A stretch of DNA of 54,765 nucleotides from RGIG4079 sp045531405 (GTDB lineage Bacteria; Bacteroidota; Bacteroidia; Bacteroidales; Muribaculaceae): contig JAZSDX010000046.1 in assembly GCA_045531405.1 (NCBI GenBank), positions 1-54,765 of the forward strand. The letters are read 5' to 3'. The position numbers and the translations under genes were made by a program. A model generated the notes under the pieces. It was given only the letters and a program-made list of their open reading frames with translations. It did not search any database and was not told where the DNA came from. This document shows, piece by piece, positions 46,202-54,625 of the stretch (the first letter of the stretch is position 1; every line of letters begins with the position of its first letter).

Positions 46202-46873
46202 ATGTCATCGCATCTCATAAAATATGACACAACCCTTGTGCTGCCACCTGCATTGTGTGGCAGCATTGGTTATTATTCCTTAATGGCAAGTCACCGTGAG
46301 GTGGTAATCGACCGTTATTGTCGATACGACAAGCGACGCAAACTCATGCATCGCTACGATATTGCCGACGTCAATGGACACCTTACCCTCACCGTGCCTA
46401 TCACAAAACCTCGCATAGGTGCCACATGGAACGATGCCGGCGTATCTGCTCATGGTGGATGGTGGAATATTCACAAAGTAGCACTATGGTCGGCATATGG
46501 TCGCACTCCTTTTTTTGAGTACTATATCGACGAATTAATGCCATATCTTCAACCTCGTGATGGCGTTCAACCCGAATCTCTACTCGACCTAAACCTCGGC
46601 ATCGACGCAATAATTCGTCGCATTACCGGCATTGAAAGCAATGTGCGCTACGAGCTTTCTACCAAAGAAAATGAATTGATAAAAAATGGTGATGCATCAA
46701 TAATCGACCACCGAAACAGCGCATTCAATCTCACCACTCCGGTGGAATATTACCAGGTACGAGCCTTGCAACACGGTTTCATCCCTAATCTATCAATTCT
46801 CGACCTCATTTTCAACATAGGACCCGAAACACCCTTAGTGTTGAAAAAAATCATCGAAAAGAATTCATTATAA
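46202..46873 (+). CDS. WbqC-like family protein
   Basis: A 223-residue protein of the WbqC family, which often sits in O-antigen and surface-glycan loci. Typical blocks are LPPALCGSIGYYSLMA, LTVPITKP, WWNIHKVALWSAYGRTPFFEYY and the end YYQVRALQHGFIPNLSILDL. Function is not biochemically settled. It begins at the base after the lepB stop, so translation is coupled to lepB. Confidence 0.85.
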   Translation: MSSHLIKYDTTLVLPPALCGSIGYYSLMASHREVVIDRYCRYDKRRKLMHRYDIADVNGHLTLTVPITKPRIGATWNDAGVSAHGGWWNIHKVALWSAYGRTPFFEYYIDELMPYLQPRDGVQPESLLDLNLGIDAIIRRITGIESNVRYELSTKENELIKNGDASIIDHRNSAFNLTTPVEYYQVRALQHGFIPNLSILDLIFNIGPETPLVLKKIIEKNSL

Positions 46874-46925
46874 TCATAAAGTCCCTAAGGTCACTAAAGA
46901 CTTTAACAACTATTTAATTTTGCTT

Positions 46926-48122
46926 TTATTTGTGAGTCGCTGCGAGACCACCTTGGGCTGTTTCTTTATATAGACTTGGGAGGTCATGACCGGTTTGCTT
47001 CATCACCTCAACGATGCGATCAAAGCTCACTGTGTGTTTACCGTCAGAAATTTGCGAATACAGGTTGGCATCTAACGCACGAGCAGCCGCCATCGCATTG
47101 CGTTCGATACATGGTATTTGCACCAATCCACACACCGGGTCGCAAGTCAACCCAAGGTGATGTTCAAGCCCCATTTCGGCACTATATTCAATTTGCGCCG
47201 GAGTACCGCCAAATAGTTGGCACGATGCGGCTGCAGCCATAGCACACGCCACACCCACTTCACCTTGACAACCTACCTCAGCACCTGATACCGATGCATT
47301 GGTTTTCACCACATTACCAAAAATTCCGGCAGTGGCAAGTGAACGCAAAATGCGCTCCTCCGAGAATCCTTTTGATGTGTGAAGATGATACAACACAGAG
47401 GGCACTATGCCACACGAGCCACATGTGGGCGCAGTAACAATTTTACCACCGGCAGCATTCTCTTCACTCACGGCAAGAGCATAAGCATAGGTCAAACCTC
47501 GACTTTTAAGACTACCTGTGTAACCTTGTGCATGAACATAATAAGTCACAGCCTTGCGACGCACTCCAAGCCCACCGGGCAACACTCCTTCGGCCTCAAT
47601 ACCTCGTTCCACTGCTGCTTTCATCACATGCCACACCTCACGAAGATAATCCCATATCTCCGGTTCTTCACATTGATCGACATATTCCCAATAATTATGT
47701 CCGGTCTTTTCACACCATGCTTGAATATCGGCAATGCGAGTCATTTCATACACATGATTATGCTCGCGCGATTGCCCCTCTTCCATAATGTCGCCACCAC
47801 CAACAGAATAAACAATCCACTTATCAACTATATTATTTGCGTCATCGAGAGCTTCAAACTTCATTCCATTTGGGTGAAATGGCAAAAATACTTCGGGCAT
47901 CCACACAATTTCAGTAGGAGCCACCGAAGTGAGAACATCAAGCACAGCCTTATCGGTCAAGTGACCTTCACCCGTAGCGGCAAGAGAGCCATAAAGCGTC
48001 ACGCGAAAACGAAATGCACCACCTGTGCGAGCCAAAAATCGCTCGGCCGCACGCTTTGGTCCCATAGTGTGACTACTCGACGGACCAATACCAATTTTAT
48101 ATATCTCCTTTATCGATTCCAT
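46926..48122 (-). CDS. sdaA: L-serine dehydratase, iron-sulfur type, single chain
   Basis: Deaminates L-serine to pyruvate and ammonia using a 4Fe-4S cluster. The 398-residue protein fuses the beta domain (IGIGPSSSHTMGPKRAAERF) with the catalytic alpha domain. Cluster cysteines are in TAPTCGSCGIVPS, GCQGEVGVACAM and CDPVCGLVQIPCIERNAMAA. Fused single-chain forms are normal in Bacteroidota. It converges with the lepB-WbqC unit. A -7 box (TATTTTTG on the minus strand) lies at 48143-48150. Confidence 0.95.
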   Translation of the reverse strand: MESIKEIYKIGIGPSSSHTMGPKRAAERFLARTGGAFRFRVTLYGSLAATGEGHLTDKAVLDVLTSVAPTEIVWMPEVFLPFHPNGMKFEALDDANNIVDKWIVYSVGGGDIMEEGQSREHNHVYEMTRIADIQAWCEKTGHNYWEYVDQCEEPEIWDYLREVWHVMKAAVERGIEAEGVLPGGLGVRRKAVTYYVHAQGYTGSLKSRGLTYAYALAVSEENAAGGKIVTAPTCGSCGIVPSVLYHLHTSKGFSEERILRSLATAGIFGNVVKTNASVSGAEVGCQGEVGVACAMAAAASCQLFGGTPAQIEYSAEMGLEHHLGLTCDPVCGLVQIPCIERNAMAAARALDANLYSQISDGKHTVSFDRIVEVMKQTGHDLPSLYKETAQGGLAATHK

Positions 48123-48140
48123 AACTATTTATTTTACTAC

Positions 48141-48295
48141 CTCAAAAATACAATACTTTTAATTTAATTGCAAATCAAATCCAAAACTGCCACATTTTAA
48201 CGCTTCCAATATAACAACTGATATCGAAAAACAGCAACAATTATAGGTTAATTATGATGTTTTTGCTTTATCAAGTAGTAATATATGAATATTAT
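48141..48295. repeat. left copy of a ~155-bp direct repeat around the acyltransferase gene
   Basis: It aligns along its whole length with 49491-49650, at about four of five positions by eye. Shared blocks include aactgatatcgaa, attataggttaatt, tgatgtttttgc and agtaatatat. It precedes the acyltransferase promoter and overlaps the sdaA -7 box. Confidence 0.8.
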
Positions 48296-48319
48296 AATAA
48301 CTTAATAGTTATTATGTTG

Positions 48320-48327
48320 TATCTTTG
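48320..48327 (+). promoter_or_regulatory. -7 box for the acyltransferase gene
   Basis: TATCTTTG 27 bases before the start codon, just beyond the left direct repeat. Confidence 0.5.
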
Positions 48328-48354
48328 TGGGGTAAATCGTAACACACTATTTCA

Positions 48355-49473
48355 ATGGAGAAAAGAAATTATGCAATTGATATTGCTCGTGGTTTTGCAA
48401 TAATATTAATGGTTATTGGTCATTCTGAGATGCCCGGGCTTTTGATGCGTTCAATCTATCTTTTTCACATGCCTGTGTTTTTTATTTCGGCAGGCTATTT
48501 CTTCAAGCTTTCTGCTCTCGAGAATCCATGTGATTTTATAAAGAAGCGTTTCAAAGGTTTATATATTCCTTTTGTGAAATACAGTCTTTTCTTTTTATTG
48601 ATTCATAATTTGATGTTTAAGTGGGGCATCATGAATGAGGTATATGGCAATTGGGAAAATGGCGTTACTCACCCTTATTCATGGCACCAGTTTTGGCAAC
48701 GAATGATATATATCGTAACGTCGATGGAAGGTTATGATGAGTTTCTTGCCGGAGCATTTTGGTTTTTTAGAGCGTTATTGGTGGCAAGCATTGTGTTTTT
48801 GGTTCTATACAAACTTCTCAACAAAGTGAAGTTTTTACACAATCGCACCACGACGATTCCTGTCGTGATTTGTCTAATGGCTGTAGAATTAGGGCTTGCC
48901 CTATCGTGCGAACGACTAAAAATATCTATGCCTCAAGGTGGATTCCGCGACACTATGGGTGTGTTTTTCTTTGGTGTGGGTGTGTTATATCGCAAATATG
49001 AATCAAAAATAGGGCATCATCTTGTGTGGGCATTGGTAGGAGCAGTTATTATAATTGGGGCATCACTATTGAAATGGTGTGGAATGAATGTGCGTCCTAC
49101 AGCGTTTGACCCTCTCACACTTCCAATTACCGGTATTGCCGGTTGGATTATGACTTACAATATTTCATATCATATTGCCCAACTTAAACCATCTAAATTT
49201 TCACGTTTCATTGCCTATTGTGGAAATAATAGTTTGTATATATTGGTGTGGCATATTTGTGCATTTAAGATAGTTAGCTTGATAAAGATTCTTTACTATG
49301 GTCTTGATATGCAACAGATTGGTTGCCACATGGTGGTGCATTTCAATTCAGCTAACGATATATTTTGGGTTTTATACTCAATTGTTGGTGTAGTTGTGCC
49401 TATTGGTTGTTATTACCTATATTCAAAATACTTGGCACCACGACTACCAAAAATAAATAGGCTGTTTGTTTAG
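48355..49473 (+). CDS. acyltransferase family 3 membrane protein
   Basis: A 372-residue integral membrane protein of the OafA/NodX acyltransferase-3 family. It transfers acetyl or succinyl groups to surface glycans. The N-terminal DIARGFAIILMVIGHS holds the catalytic R/H pair region. About ten hydrophobic spans follow (IYLFHMPVFFISAGYFF and others). It is bracketed by imperfect direct repeats and is isolated from the other glycan genes, which suggests insertion or duplication of this block. Confidence 0.88.
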   Translation: MEKRNYAIDIARGFAIILMVIGHSEMPGLLMRSIYLFHMPVFFISAGYFFKLSALENPCDFIKKRFKGLYIPFVKYSLFFLLIHNLMFKWGIMNEVYGNWENGVTHPYSWHQFWQRMIYIVTSMEGYDEFLAGAFWFFRALLVASIVFLVLYKLLNKVKFLHNRTTTIPVVICLMAVELGLALSCERLKISMPQGGFRDTMGVFFFGVGVLYRKYESKIGHHLVWALVGAVIIIGASLLKWCGMNVRPTAFDPLTLPITGIAGWIMTYNISYHIAQLKPSKFSRFIAYCGNNSLYILVWHICAFKIVSLIKILYYGLDMQQIGCHMVVHFNSANDIFWVLYSIVGVVVPIGCYYLYSKYLAPRLPKINRLFV

Positions 49474-49490
49474 GTCTCATAATGTGGCGA

Positions 49491-49650
49491 CCCAGAAATA
49501 CAACACATTTCATTGAATTGCAAACCAAATCCAATTCTGCCTCATTTTAATCTTCCAATGTAATATAAAACTGATATCGAAATTTATGACACCTATTATA
49601 GGTTAATTCTGATGTTTTTGCATTATCATATAGTAATATATGGATATTAT
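49491..49650. repeat. right copy of the ~155-bp direct repeat
   Basis: Partner of 48141-48295, starting 18 bases after the acyltransferase stop. It precedes the small gene at 49688. The -7 box that follows the left copy is not preserved here. Confidence 0.8.
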
Positions 49651-49687
49651 TTGATGTATTTGCCCAATATTAGTAATATACGACTAT

Positions 49688-49888
49688 ATGGATGGAGATG
49701 CAATGATACAAGCTCTTGATGTTTTCCTTTGGAATACGAAAGTAGGCTCGTCAGAATCTATCATAAATAAAGCAATAGAAGTGGTCTCAAATTACGCTCA
49801 TTATGCTCAATTAGCAGGTATAAGCGACAAATGGACAAACAAGATTTCGGAGGAAGTAACATATCGAATTAAAAAAGTGAAAACATAA
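49688..49888 (+). pseudogene. 66-residue ORF, possible internally deleted HipA-like toxin gene
   Basis: The product starts with ALDVFLWNTKVG, which resembles the N-terminal strand of HipA-family kinases. It then goes directly to SIINKAIEVVSNYAHYAQLA and GISDKWTNKISEEVTYRI, which resembles the C-terminal helices of the same family. The kinase core would be missing, so an in-frame internal deletion is my best reading. It could instead be a genuine small protein of unknown function. An alternative start is the ATG at 49703. No HipB-like antitoxin is visible next to it. Confidence 0.4.
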
Positions 49889-49920
49889 AACTTCAATACA
49901 CTTTTTCACTCAAAAAATGC

Positions 49921-49973
49921 AAGTTCGTTCATTTTTTGTGTATATTTGCACGAAAGTTCGTTCATTTTTTGTG
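49921..49973. repeat. 20-bp exact direct repeat with 33-bp period in the ATPase promoter
   Basis: aagttcgttcattttttgtg occurs at 49921-49940 and again at 49954-49973. The first copy touches the -7 box TATATTTG at 49941-49948 and the second lies at about the transcription start. The period is 33 bp, as at the two other ATPase loci. Confidence 0.8.
49941..49948 (+). promoter_or_regulatory. -7 box of the second DUF4143 ATPase gene
   Basis: TATATTTG between the two 20-bp repeats, 32 bases before the ATG at 49980. Because it lies downstream of the in-frame ATG at 49917, it argues for the later start. Confidence 0.55.
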
Positions 49974-49979
49974 ATTAAT

Positions 49980-51262
49980 ATGTATAGAGAACCTATAAAT
50001 GAGCTAATTAAGTGGAAAAATTCCAAGAGGCGTAAGCCATTGGTGTTGGAAGGAGCTCGCCAAGTTGGAAAAACTTGGTTAGTAAAAGAGTTTGCGAGAC
50101 TACATTATAAGAATATTGCTTACTTCAATTTTGAAGAACAACAATATTTGAAAAATTTGTTTGAGCAAGATTATGATGTAAAGCGAATTCTTTCAGCAAT
50201 TGGAGCTGCAACTCATGTGCAATGCGTTGCCGGTGAAACGTTGATATTTCTTGATGAAATACAAGAAGCTCATAATGGTCTTACGGCATTGAAATATTTC
50301 AACGAAAATGCACCTGAGCATCATGTTATCGTTGCCGGCTCGTTATTGGGATTGGAACTACATAAACAGGTGTCATTCCCTGTGGGAAAAGTGCAATTTA
50401 TGACACTCTACCCCATGAGCTATTCTGAATTTTTGCAAGCAATGGGAGATGACGCATTGGTAGATTTTCTTAAAAAAGAAGATTGGTCGAATATAAACTT
50501 GTTTTCGGCAAAATATAAGGAAAGATTAAAGCAATACTATTATGTGGGTGGCATGCCTGAGGTAGTATTAAGCTTTTCAGAATCGCAAAATTGGCAAGAA
50601 GCAAGAGAAATACAATCAGAGATATTGAATAGTTATGATAGGGATTTCTCAAAGCATGCTCCATCGGAAATAGTGCCTCGCATACGTCAATTATGGCAAT
50701 CGATACCGGCACAATTAAGCCGAGAAAACAGAAAATTTATATACGGATTAGTAAAAGAGGGGGCACGTGCTCGTGAATATGAAATAGCATTACAATGGTT
50801 ATTTGATAGTGGGTTGATTTATCGGGTAAATTGTGTCTCTGCTCCTCGCATTCCATTAAAAAGTTATGAAGACAGTTCTGCTTTTAAGATTTTCATGGTC
50901 GATGTAGGCTTGTTGGGAGCAATGGCTGATTTAGATGAATCAACCATAGTAAGGGAAACGAGATTTTCACAGAATTCAAAGGAGCTTTGACCGAACAATA
51001 TGTGATGCAACAATTAATATTGTCAAAGCATTTATATTATTGGTCAAAGGCAAATGCACGACAAGAAATAGACTTTTTGATTCAAGAAAAAGGAGAAGTG
51101 ATACCTATAGAAGTTAAGGCTGAAGAAAATCTGCGTGCAAAAAGTTTGAAACAATATATTATCGAACAAAATCCATCAAAGGCTTATCGCATATCAATGT
51201 CAGACTATCGACAAGACTATAAGATTACAAATTTACCACTCTTTGCAGCAAGTATGTTGTAA
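49980..51262 (+). pseudogene. AAA/DUF4143 family ATPase, frameshifted copy
   Basis: The first frame (49980-50990) has Walker A EGARQVGKTW, Walker B TLIFLDEIQEAH and the middle DUF4143 region. It then runs out of register after IVRE and stops at 50988-50990. The continuation GALTEQYVMQQLILSKH...RQEIDFLIQEKGEVIPIEVK lies in the frame at 50987-51262. Restoring one base near 50962-50964 rejoins them (expected ...RIFTEFKGALTEQYV). The nuclease-like core E-x-D...E-V-K is complete. A longer start at 49917 would span the promoter repeats. A sequencing error is possible. Confidence 0.85.
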
Positions 51263-51525
51263 AATCACTACAATAAGGGGTATATCTAAATTTTGACATA
51301 GAACGCACAGCCCCATGTTTTTTGTTTTTGCGACTTTTTTCAGAAGTACATTAGATTATTAAATATCCGCCATCAATTTTGATGTTAAAAAAGTTATATG
51401 CTATTGTTTTATCGCAGAATCATAATTAATTTTGTTACGGTGGTAAATTTTACCGCTGTAACAAAGTAAAATCTGTGTGGATAAATATTTAATTTGCAAT
51501 AATATAAACTTAATACCCAATATTT
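51263..51525. other. intergenic region before the GH13 gene with a 33-bp dyad
   Basis: A dyad at 51432-51464 pairs ttgttacggtggtaaa with tttaccgctgtaacaa around one base, with two mismatches. A smaller hairpin, catcaa-tt-ttgatg, lies near 51372-51385. The dyad sits about 60 bases before the amylase start and could be an operator, or a terminator-like hairpin for the ATPase transcript. No clear -7 box. Confidence 0.5.
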
Positions 51526-52938
51526 ATGCGTAAAAATATTTTGAAAACAATGATTGCCGGTGTGGCTGCTCTTGTGGGCTTGACCGGCAGTGTTGACGTA
51601 ATGGCGGCTTCGCCTGCTCGCACTTCAGTGACTCACCCCGAATGGAGCCGTAATGCTGTGATTTATGAGGTAAACCTCCGTCAATTCACCCCCGAAGGCA
51701 CTATCAATGCTTTCGTTAAGGAACTTCCTCGTCTCAAAGAGCTTGGTGTGGATATTCTTTGGTTTATGCCTATACACCCCATCTCTGAAAAAAATCGCAA
51801 AGGCGAACTCGGTAGCTACTATGCAGTAAAAGATTACAAGGCTGTAAACCCCGAATTTGGCACTCTCGACGACTTCAAACGTGCAGTAAACGAGGCTCAC
51901 AAATTGGGCATGAAAGTGGTAATCGACTGGGTTCCTAACCACACCGGTTGCGACAACGCTTGGGTTACCGAACACCCCGAATGGTACTCTCGCGACAAAA
52001 AAGGCGAAATGTATGGTCCATTTGACTGGACCGACGTGTATGAACTCAACTACGACAACTATTATATGCGTAAGGCAATGGTTGACGCATTGAAATTCTG
52101 GCTCACCGAAGTGGGCATCGACGGCTATCGTTGCGATGTGGCAATGGAAGTGCCTACCGACTTCTGGGACGACACTCGCCCCCAACTTCAAGCCGTGAAG
52201 CCCGACCTCTTTATGCTCGCCGAAGCAAGTGTGCCTGCTTTACAACTCCATGGGTTTGATATGGGTTACAACTGGCCGATGAAAGATCTTTTCAGCGAAA
52301 TTGCTGCAACATCAGGGCAATATACATTCCAAAAAGAGGGCGAACCAATGAAAACTTTCGCCACAAAAACCGCTGTGGCAATCGACTCACTCCTTGCCGA
52401 TCAAGCAGCATCATATCCCATTGACTCTTACTTGATGAACATGATTACCAACCATGACCTCAACTCATGGGAAGGCACCGAGTTTGACCGTCTTGGCAAC
52501 CTCAACAAAGCGTTTGCAGTGCTTTCATATACTCTCCCCGGCATGCCATTGATTTACACCGGTCAAGAAACAGGCATGAACCGTGCTTTTGAGTTCTTCA
52601 AAAAGGACGAAGCTCCACAATGGGAACCTCGTAACGAATATTTCACATTCTACCAAACACTCAACCGTCTCAAACACGAAAACCGTGCGCTCCTCGCAGG
52701 CGAAAAAGGTGGTAAAATGGTGCGTTACCCAACCACCAGCAACAATCTTTATGTGTTCTCTCGCACAGTAGGTGATGACTCGGTGGTGGTTATGGTAAAT
52801 TTAGGTGCAAAAGCACAAAAAGTGAAATTCACCGGCGAAGCACCTTCAATCGAAGGAATGACCAACATCTTCGATGCCAAAGCAAAGAAACTTGCCTCAA
52901 AACTCAACCCCGGCGAATACCAAGTGTGGGCTAAATAA
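51526..52938 (+). CDS. secreted GH13 alpha-amylase family enzyme
   Basis: A 470-residue glycoside hydrolase family 13 enzyme that acts on alpha-glucans. A signal peptide (about 1-27, ending VMA) is followed by the (beta/alpha)8 barrel: VIDWVPNHTG (region I), GIDGYRCDVAME with the nucleophile aspartate (II), LAEASVP with the acid/base glutamate (III) and MITNHDLNSWEG (IV). A C-terminal beta domain ends it. No lipobox, so it is probably periplasmic. There are no sus-type neighbours. Confidence 0.93.
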   Translation: MRKNILKTMIAGVAALVGLTGSVDVMAASPARTSVTHPEWSRNAVIYEVNLRQFTPEGTINAFVKELPRLKELGVDILWFMPIHPISEKNRKGELGSYYAVKDYKAVNPEFGTLDDFKRAVNEAHKLGMKVVIDWVPNHTGCDNAWVTEHPEWYSRDKKGEMYGPFDWTDVYELNYDNYYMRKAMVDALKFWLTEVGIDGYRCDVAMEVPTDFWDDTRPQLQAVKPDLFMLAEASVPALQLHGFDMGYNWPMKDLFSEIAATSGQYTFQKEGEPMKTFATKTAVAIDSLLADQAASYPIDSYLMNMITNHDLNSWEGTEFDRLGNLNKAFAVLSYTLPGMPLIYTGQETGMNRAFEFFKKDEAPQWEPRNEYFTFYQTLNRLKHENRALLAGEKGGKMVRYPTTSNNLYVFSRTVGDDSVVVMVNLGAKAQKVKFTGEAPSIEGMTNIFDAKAKKLASKLNPGEYQVWAK

Positions 52939-52961
52939 AACAACTACTTCAATATAACACA

Positions 52962-53002
52962 AACAGTGAGTCATTTTCATTTTGACTCACTGTTGTTTTT
53001 TT
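52962..53002 (+). terminator. terminator after the GH13 gene
   Basis: aacagtgagtca at 52962-52973 pairs with its complement at 52983-52994 and is followed by a seven-T run after one G. Confidence 0.85.
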
Positions 53003-53019
53003 ATATCTCAACCAAAATA

Positions 53020-54378
53020 TTACTCTAATAATTGAACGGTTTCTTTTGACTCATTCTTAAAGAACATTACATAATATATAGGAATATATGTAATGCCTTT
53101 TTGTGTATATACATTTCGTTCATTTGATAACACAAATGCACGGTGTATATTATATTCTTCAGTTGACAAAAATTTGTTCAAAGCACTATGCGTAGTATAA
53201 TCTTTCCCCGATTTTACCTCAATGGGAATATTTGATAAATTATCTACATCATCAATCAAAAAATCAACCTCCCCATTTTTCTTATTATCATAATAATATA
53301 AATTATACCCATGAGCACGCAACTCTTGTGCTACAACTGTTTCATATACCGACCCAAGGTTTATGCTCTTCATATCTGCCATTACGGCTCTTACATTATT
53401 TCGATAAAAAATATTAGTCAAAATACCTACATCATTAAGATATAGCTTCAATAAGTTCTTTCCACTATTTTCAACCAATGGGTAAGATGGTTTGCTAATA
53501 GCTTTCACCTCAAGTGTTACACCCGATGAAATAAGATAATCAAATTCATCTAAATAATCATCAGCTCTTTTCCACTTTTTATCCTCAATCTCCTTTATAA
53601 CCACTCTTTTCTTCTTATTTTCAAGATTTGAAGGTATCATTTCAAAAATGCGTCGTATCTTCAATCTTTTATTATTCTCCTCTTCATACTTCGACGCATC
53701 AACTCCATACATCATATAAACCTCTTGCTGTATAGCCCTAAACTCTACAATATTTCGAGTTTCAACAAATTTTTCCACGACTTGAGGTAAGCCTCCTACC
53801 AATATATATTTTTTGAAAAAATCCAACATTTTATCATGTAAAGAAAGTGGCAGTGCTTCTTTCTGTTCAAAGCTATTTCGCATTGATGTGATTACACTTT
53901 CGTTTACACCATTGGCATATAAAAACTCTTCAAAATCCATCGGATACATTCGTTCTATCCTTAAACTACCAATGGGTAACGATTGAACGTTCTTCAATGT
54001 CACACCCAACTGCGAACCACTTGCTATATAGGTAAATCGACCTTCCTGCATAAGAAACTTCACAAGCGTAAGCAAATGATCATACGCTTGTATTTCATCA
54101 ATAAACACAAGTGTATTCGCTTGTTCTTTCATCTTTTCCCCTGCAAATACCCCAAGTGCCATATAGAAATCTTTTGTGGTTTTTGCATCGGCAAAAATGC
54201 AATCGCCGAGTTTATCCTCCTCCATATTTATCTCAATATAATTGGGAAACATTCGCTGCCCAACCCATCTCACAATATATGACTTCCCGATTTGTCTCGC
54301 ACCATCTATGAGCAACATTTTATCAGAATTTGACGACAAATGTTCTTCAATTTGCTTTGCAATCTTTCTATACAACAT
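53020..54378 (-). CDS. AAA/DUF4143 family ATPase, intact copy
   Basis: A 452-residue P-loop ATPase. It has Walker A DGARQIGKSYIVRW at about 25-38, Walker B TLVFIDEIQAYD near 90, a sensor-like ASGSQLG, a YPMDFEEFLYANG block and VGGLPQVVEKF. The C-terminal nuclease-like core is NGEVDFLID...IPIEVKSGKDY (E-x-D...E-V-K). It belongs to the same family as the genes at 8564 and 49980 but is clearly divergent. Its promoter is preceded by three 33-bp-period repeats. Function unknown; probably autoregulated. Confidence 0.88.
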   Translation of the reverse strand: MLYRKIAKQIEEHLSSNSDKMLLIDGARQIGKSYIVRWVGQRMFPNYIEINMEEDKLGDCIFADAKTTKDFYMALGVFAGEKMKEQANTLVFIDEIQAYDHLLTLVKFLMQEGRFTYIASGSQLGVTLKNVQSLPIGSLRIERMYPMDFEEFLYANGVNESVITSMRNSFEQKEALPLSLHDKMLDFFKKYILVGGLPQVVEKFVETRNIVEFRAIQQEVYMMYGVDASKYEEENNKRLKIRRIFEMIPSNLENKKKRVVIKEIEDKKWKRADDYLDEFDYLISSGVTLEVKAISKPSYPLVENSGKNLLKLYLNDVGILTNIFYRNNVRAVMADMKSINLGSVYETVVAQELRAHGYNLYYYDNKKNGEVDFLIDDVDNLSNIPIEVKSGKDYTTHSALNKFLSTEEYNIHRAFVLSNERNVYTQKGITYIPIYYVMFFKNESKETVQLLE

Positions 54379-54399
54379 AACTTATCACTTATTTTGATG

Positions 54400-54407
54400 C
54401 AAATATA
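54400..54407 (-). promoter_or_regulatory. -7 box of the third DUF4143 ATPase gene
   Basis: On the minus strand it reads TATATTTG, the same octamer as at 49941-49948, and lies 21 bases before the start codon. Confidence 0.55.
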
Positions 54408-54421
54408 ACACTTATTTTTTG

Positions 54422-54507
54422 AAAAAGGTGCGTTTTCCTATAAATTTTGCCCTCAAAAAGGTGCGTTTTCCTATGAATTTTATCCTCAAAAAGGTGCGTT
54501 TTCCTAT
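54422..54507. repeat. three exact 20-bp repeats with 33-bp period upstream of the ATPase gene
   Basis: aaaaaggtgcgttttcctat occurs at 54422-54441, 54455-54474 and 54488-54507. The 13-base spacers are also similar (aattttgccctc and aattttatcctc). The copy nearest the gene covers the expected -33 position of its promoter. Confidence 0.85.
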
Positions 54508-54625
54508 TTGCAAAGAAATTTTTAGATGAATCGGCTAAAACCTATGAGATATTAGTAAAAATCAAAATTTTAATTACACCAATAACTATATAATTCTACG
54601 CACTCTATAATTGCCAAAATAATCC

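Noticed and set aside
46878..46904. Hairpin aaagtc/gacttt between the WbqC-like gene and sdaA as a terminator
   Set aside because: Only a 6-bp stem with a 15-base loop and no T run.
47379..48167. 262-residue frame antisense to sdaA
   Set aside because: sdaA has complete iron-sulfur motifs over this stretch; the opposite frame has no recognisable domain.
49917..49979. N-terminal extension of the second ATPase from an ATG at 49917
   Set aside because: It would translate the promoter and its 20-bp repeats (VRSFFV appears twice); the -7 box at 49941 lies downstream of it.
50961..50990. Programmed -1 frameshift in the ATPase gene
   Set aside because: No X-XXY-YYZ slippery heptamer in register and no obvious downstream stimulator; a single-base deletion is simpler.
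51625..52191. 188-residue frame antisense to the GH13 gene
   Set aside because: The plus-strand frame encodes the conserved amylase motifs here; the antisense frame is a by-product of codon bias.
54422..54507. Possible short CRISPR array
   Set aside because: Only three 20-bp repeats with similar 13-base spacers and no cas genes. The position over an ATPase promoter fits operators better.
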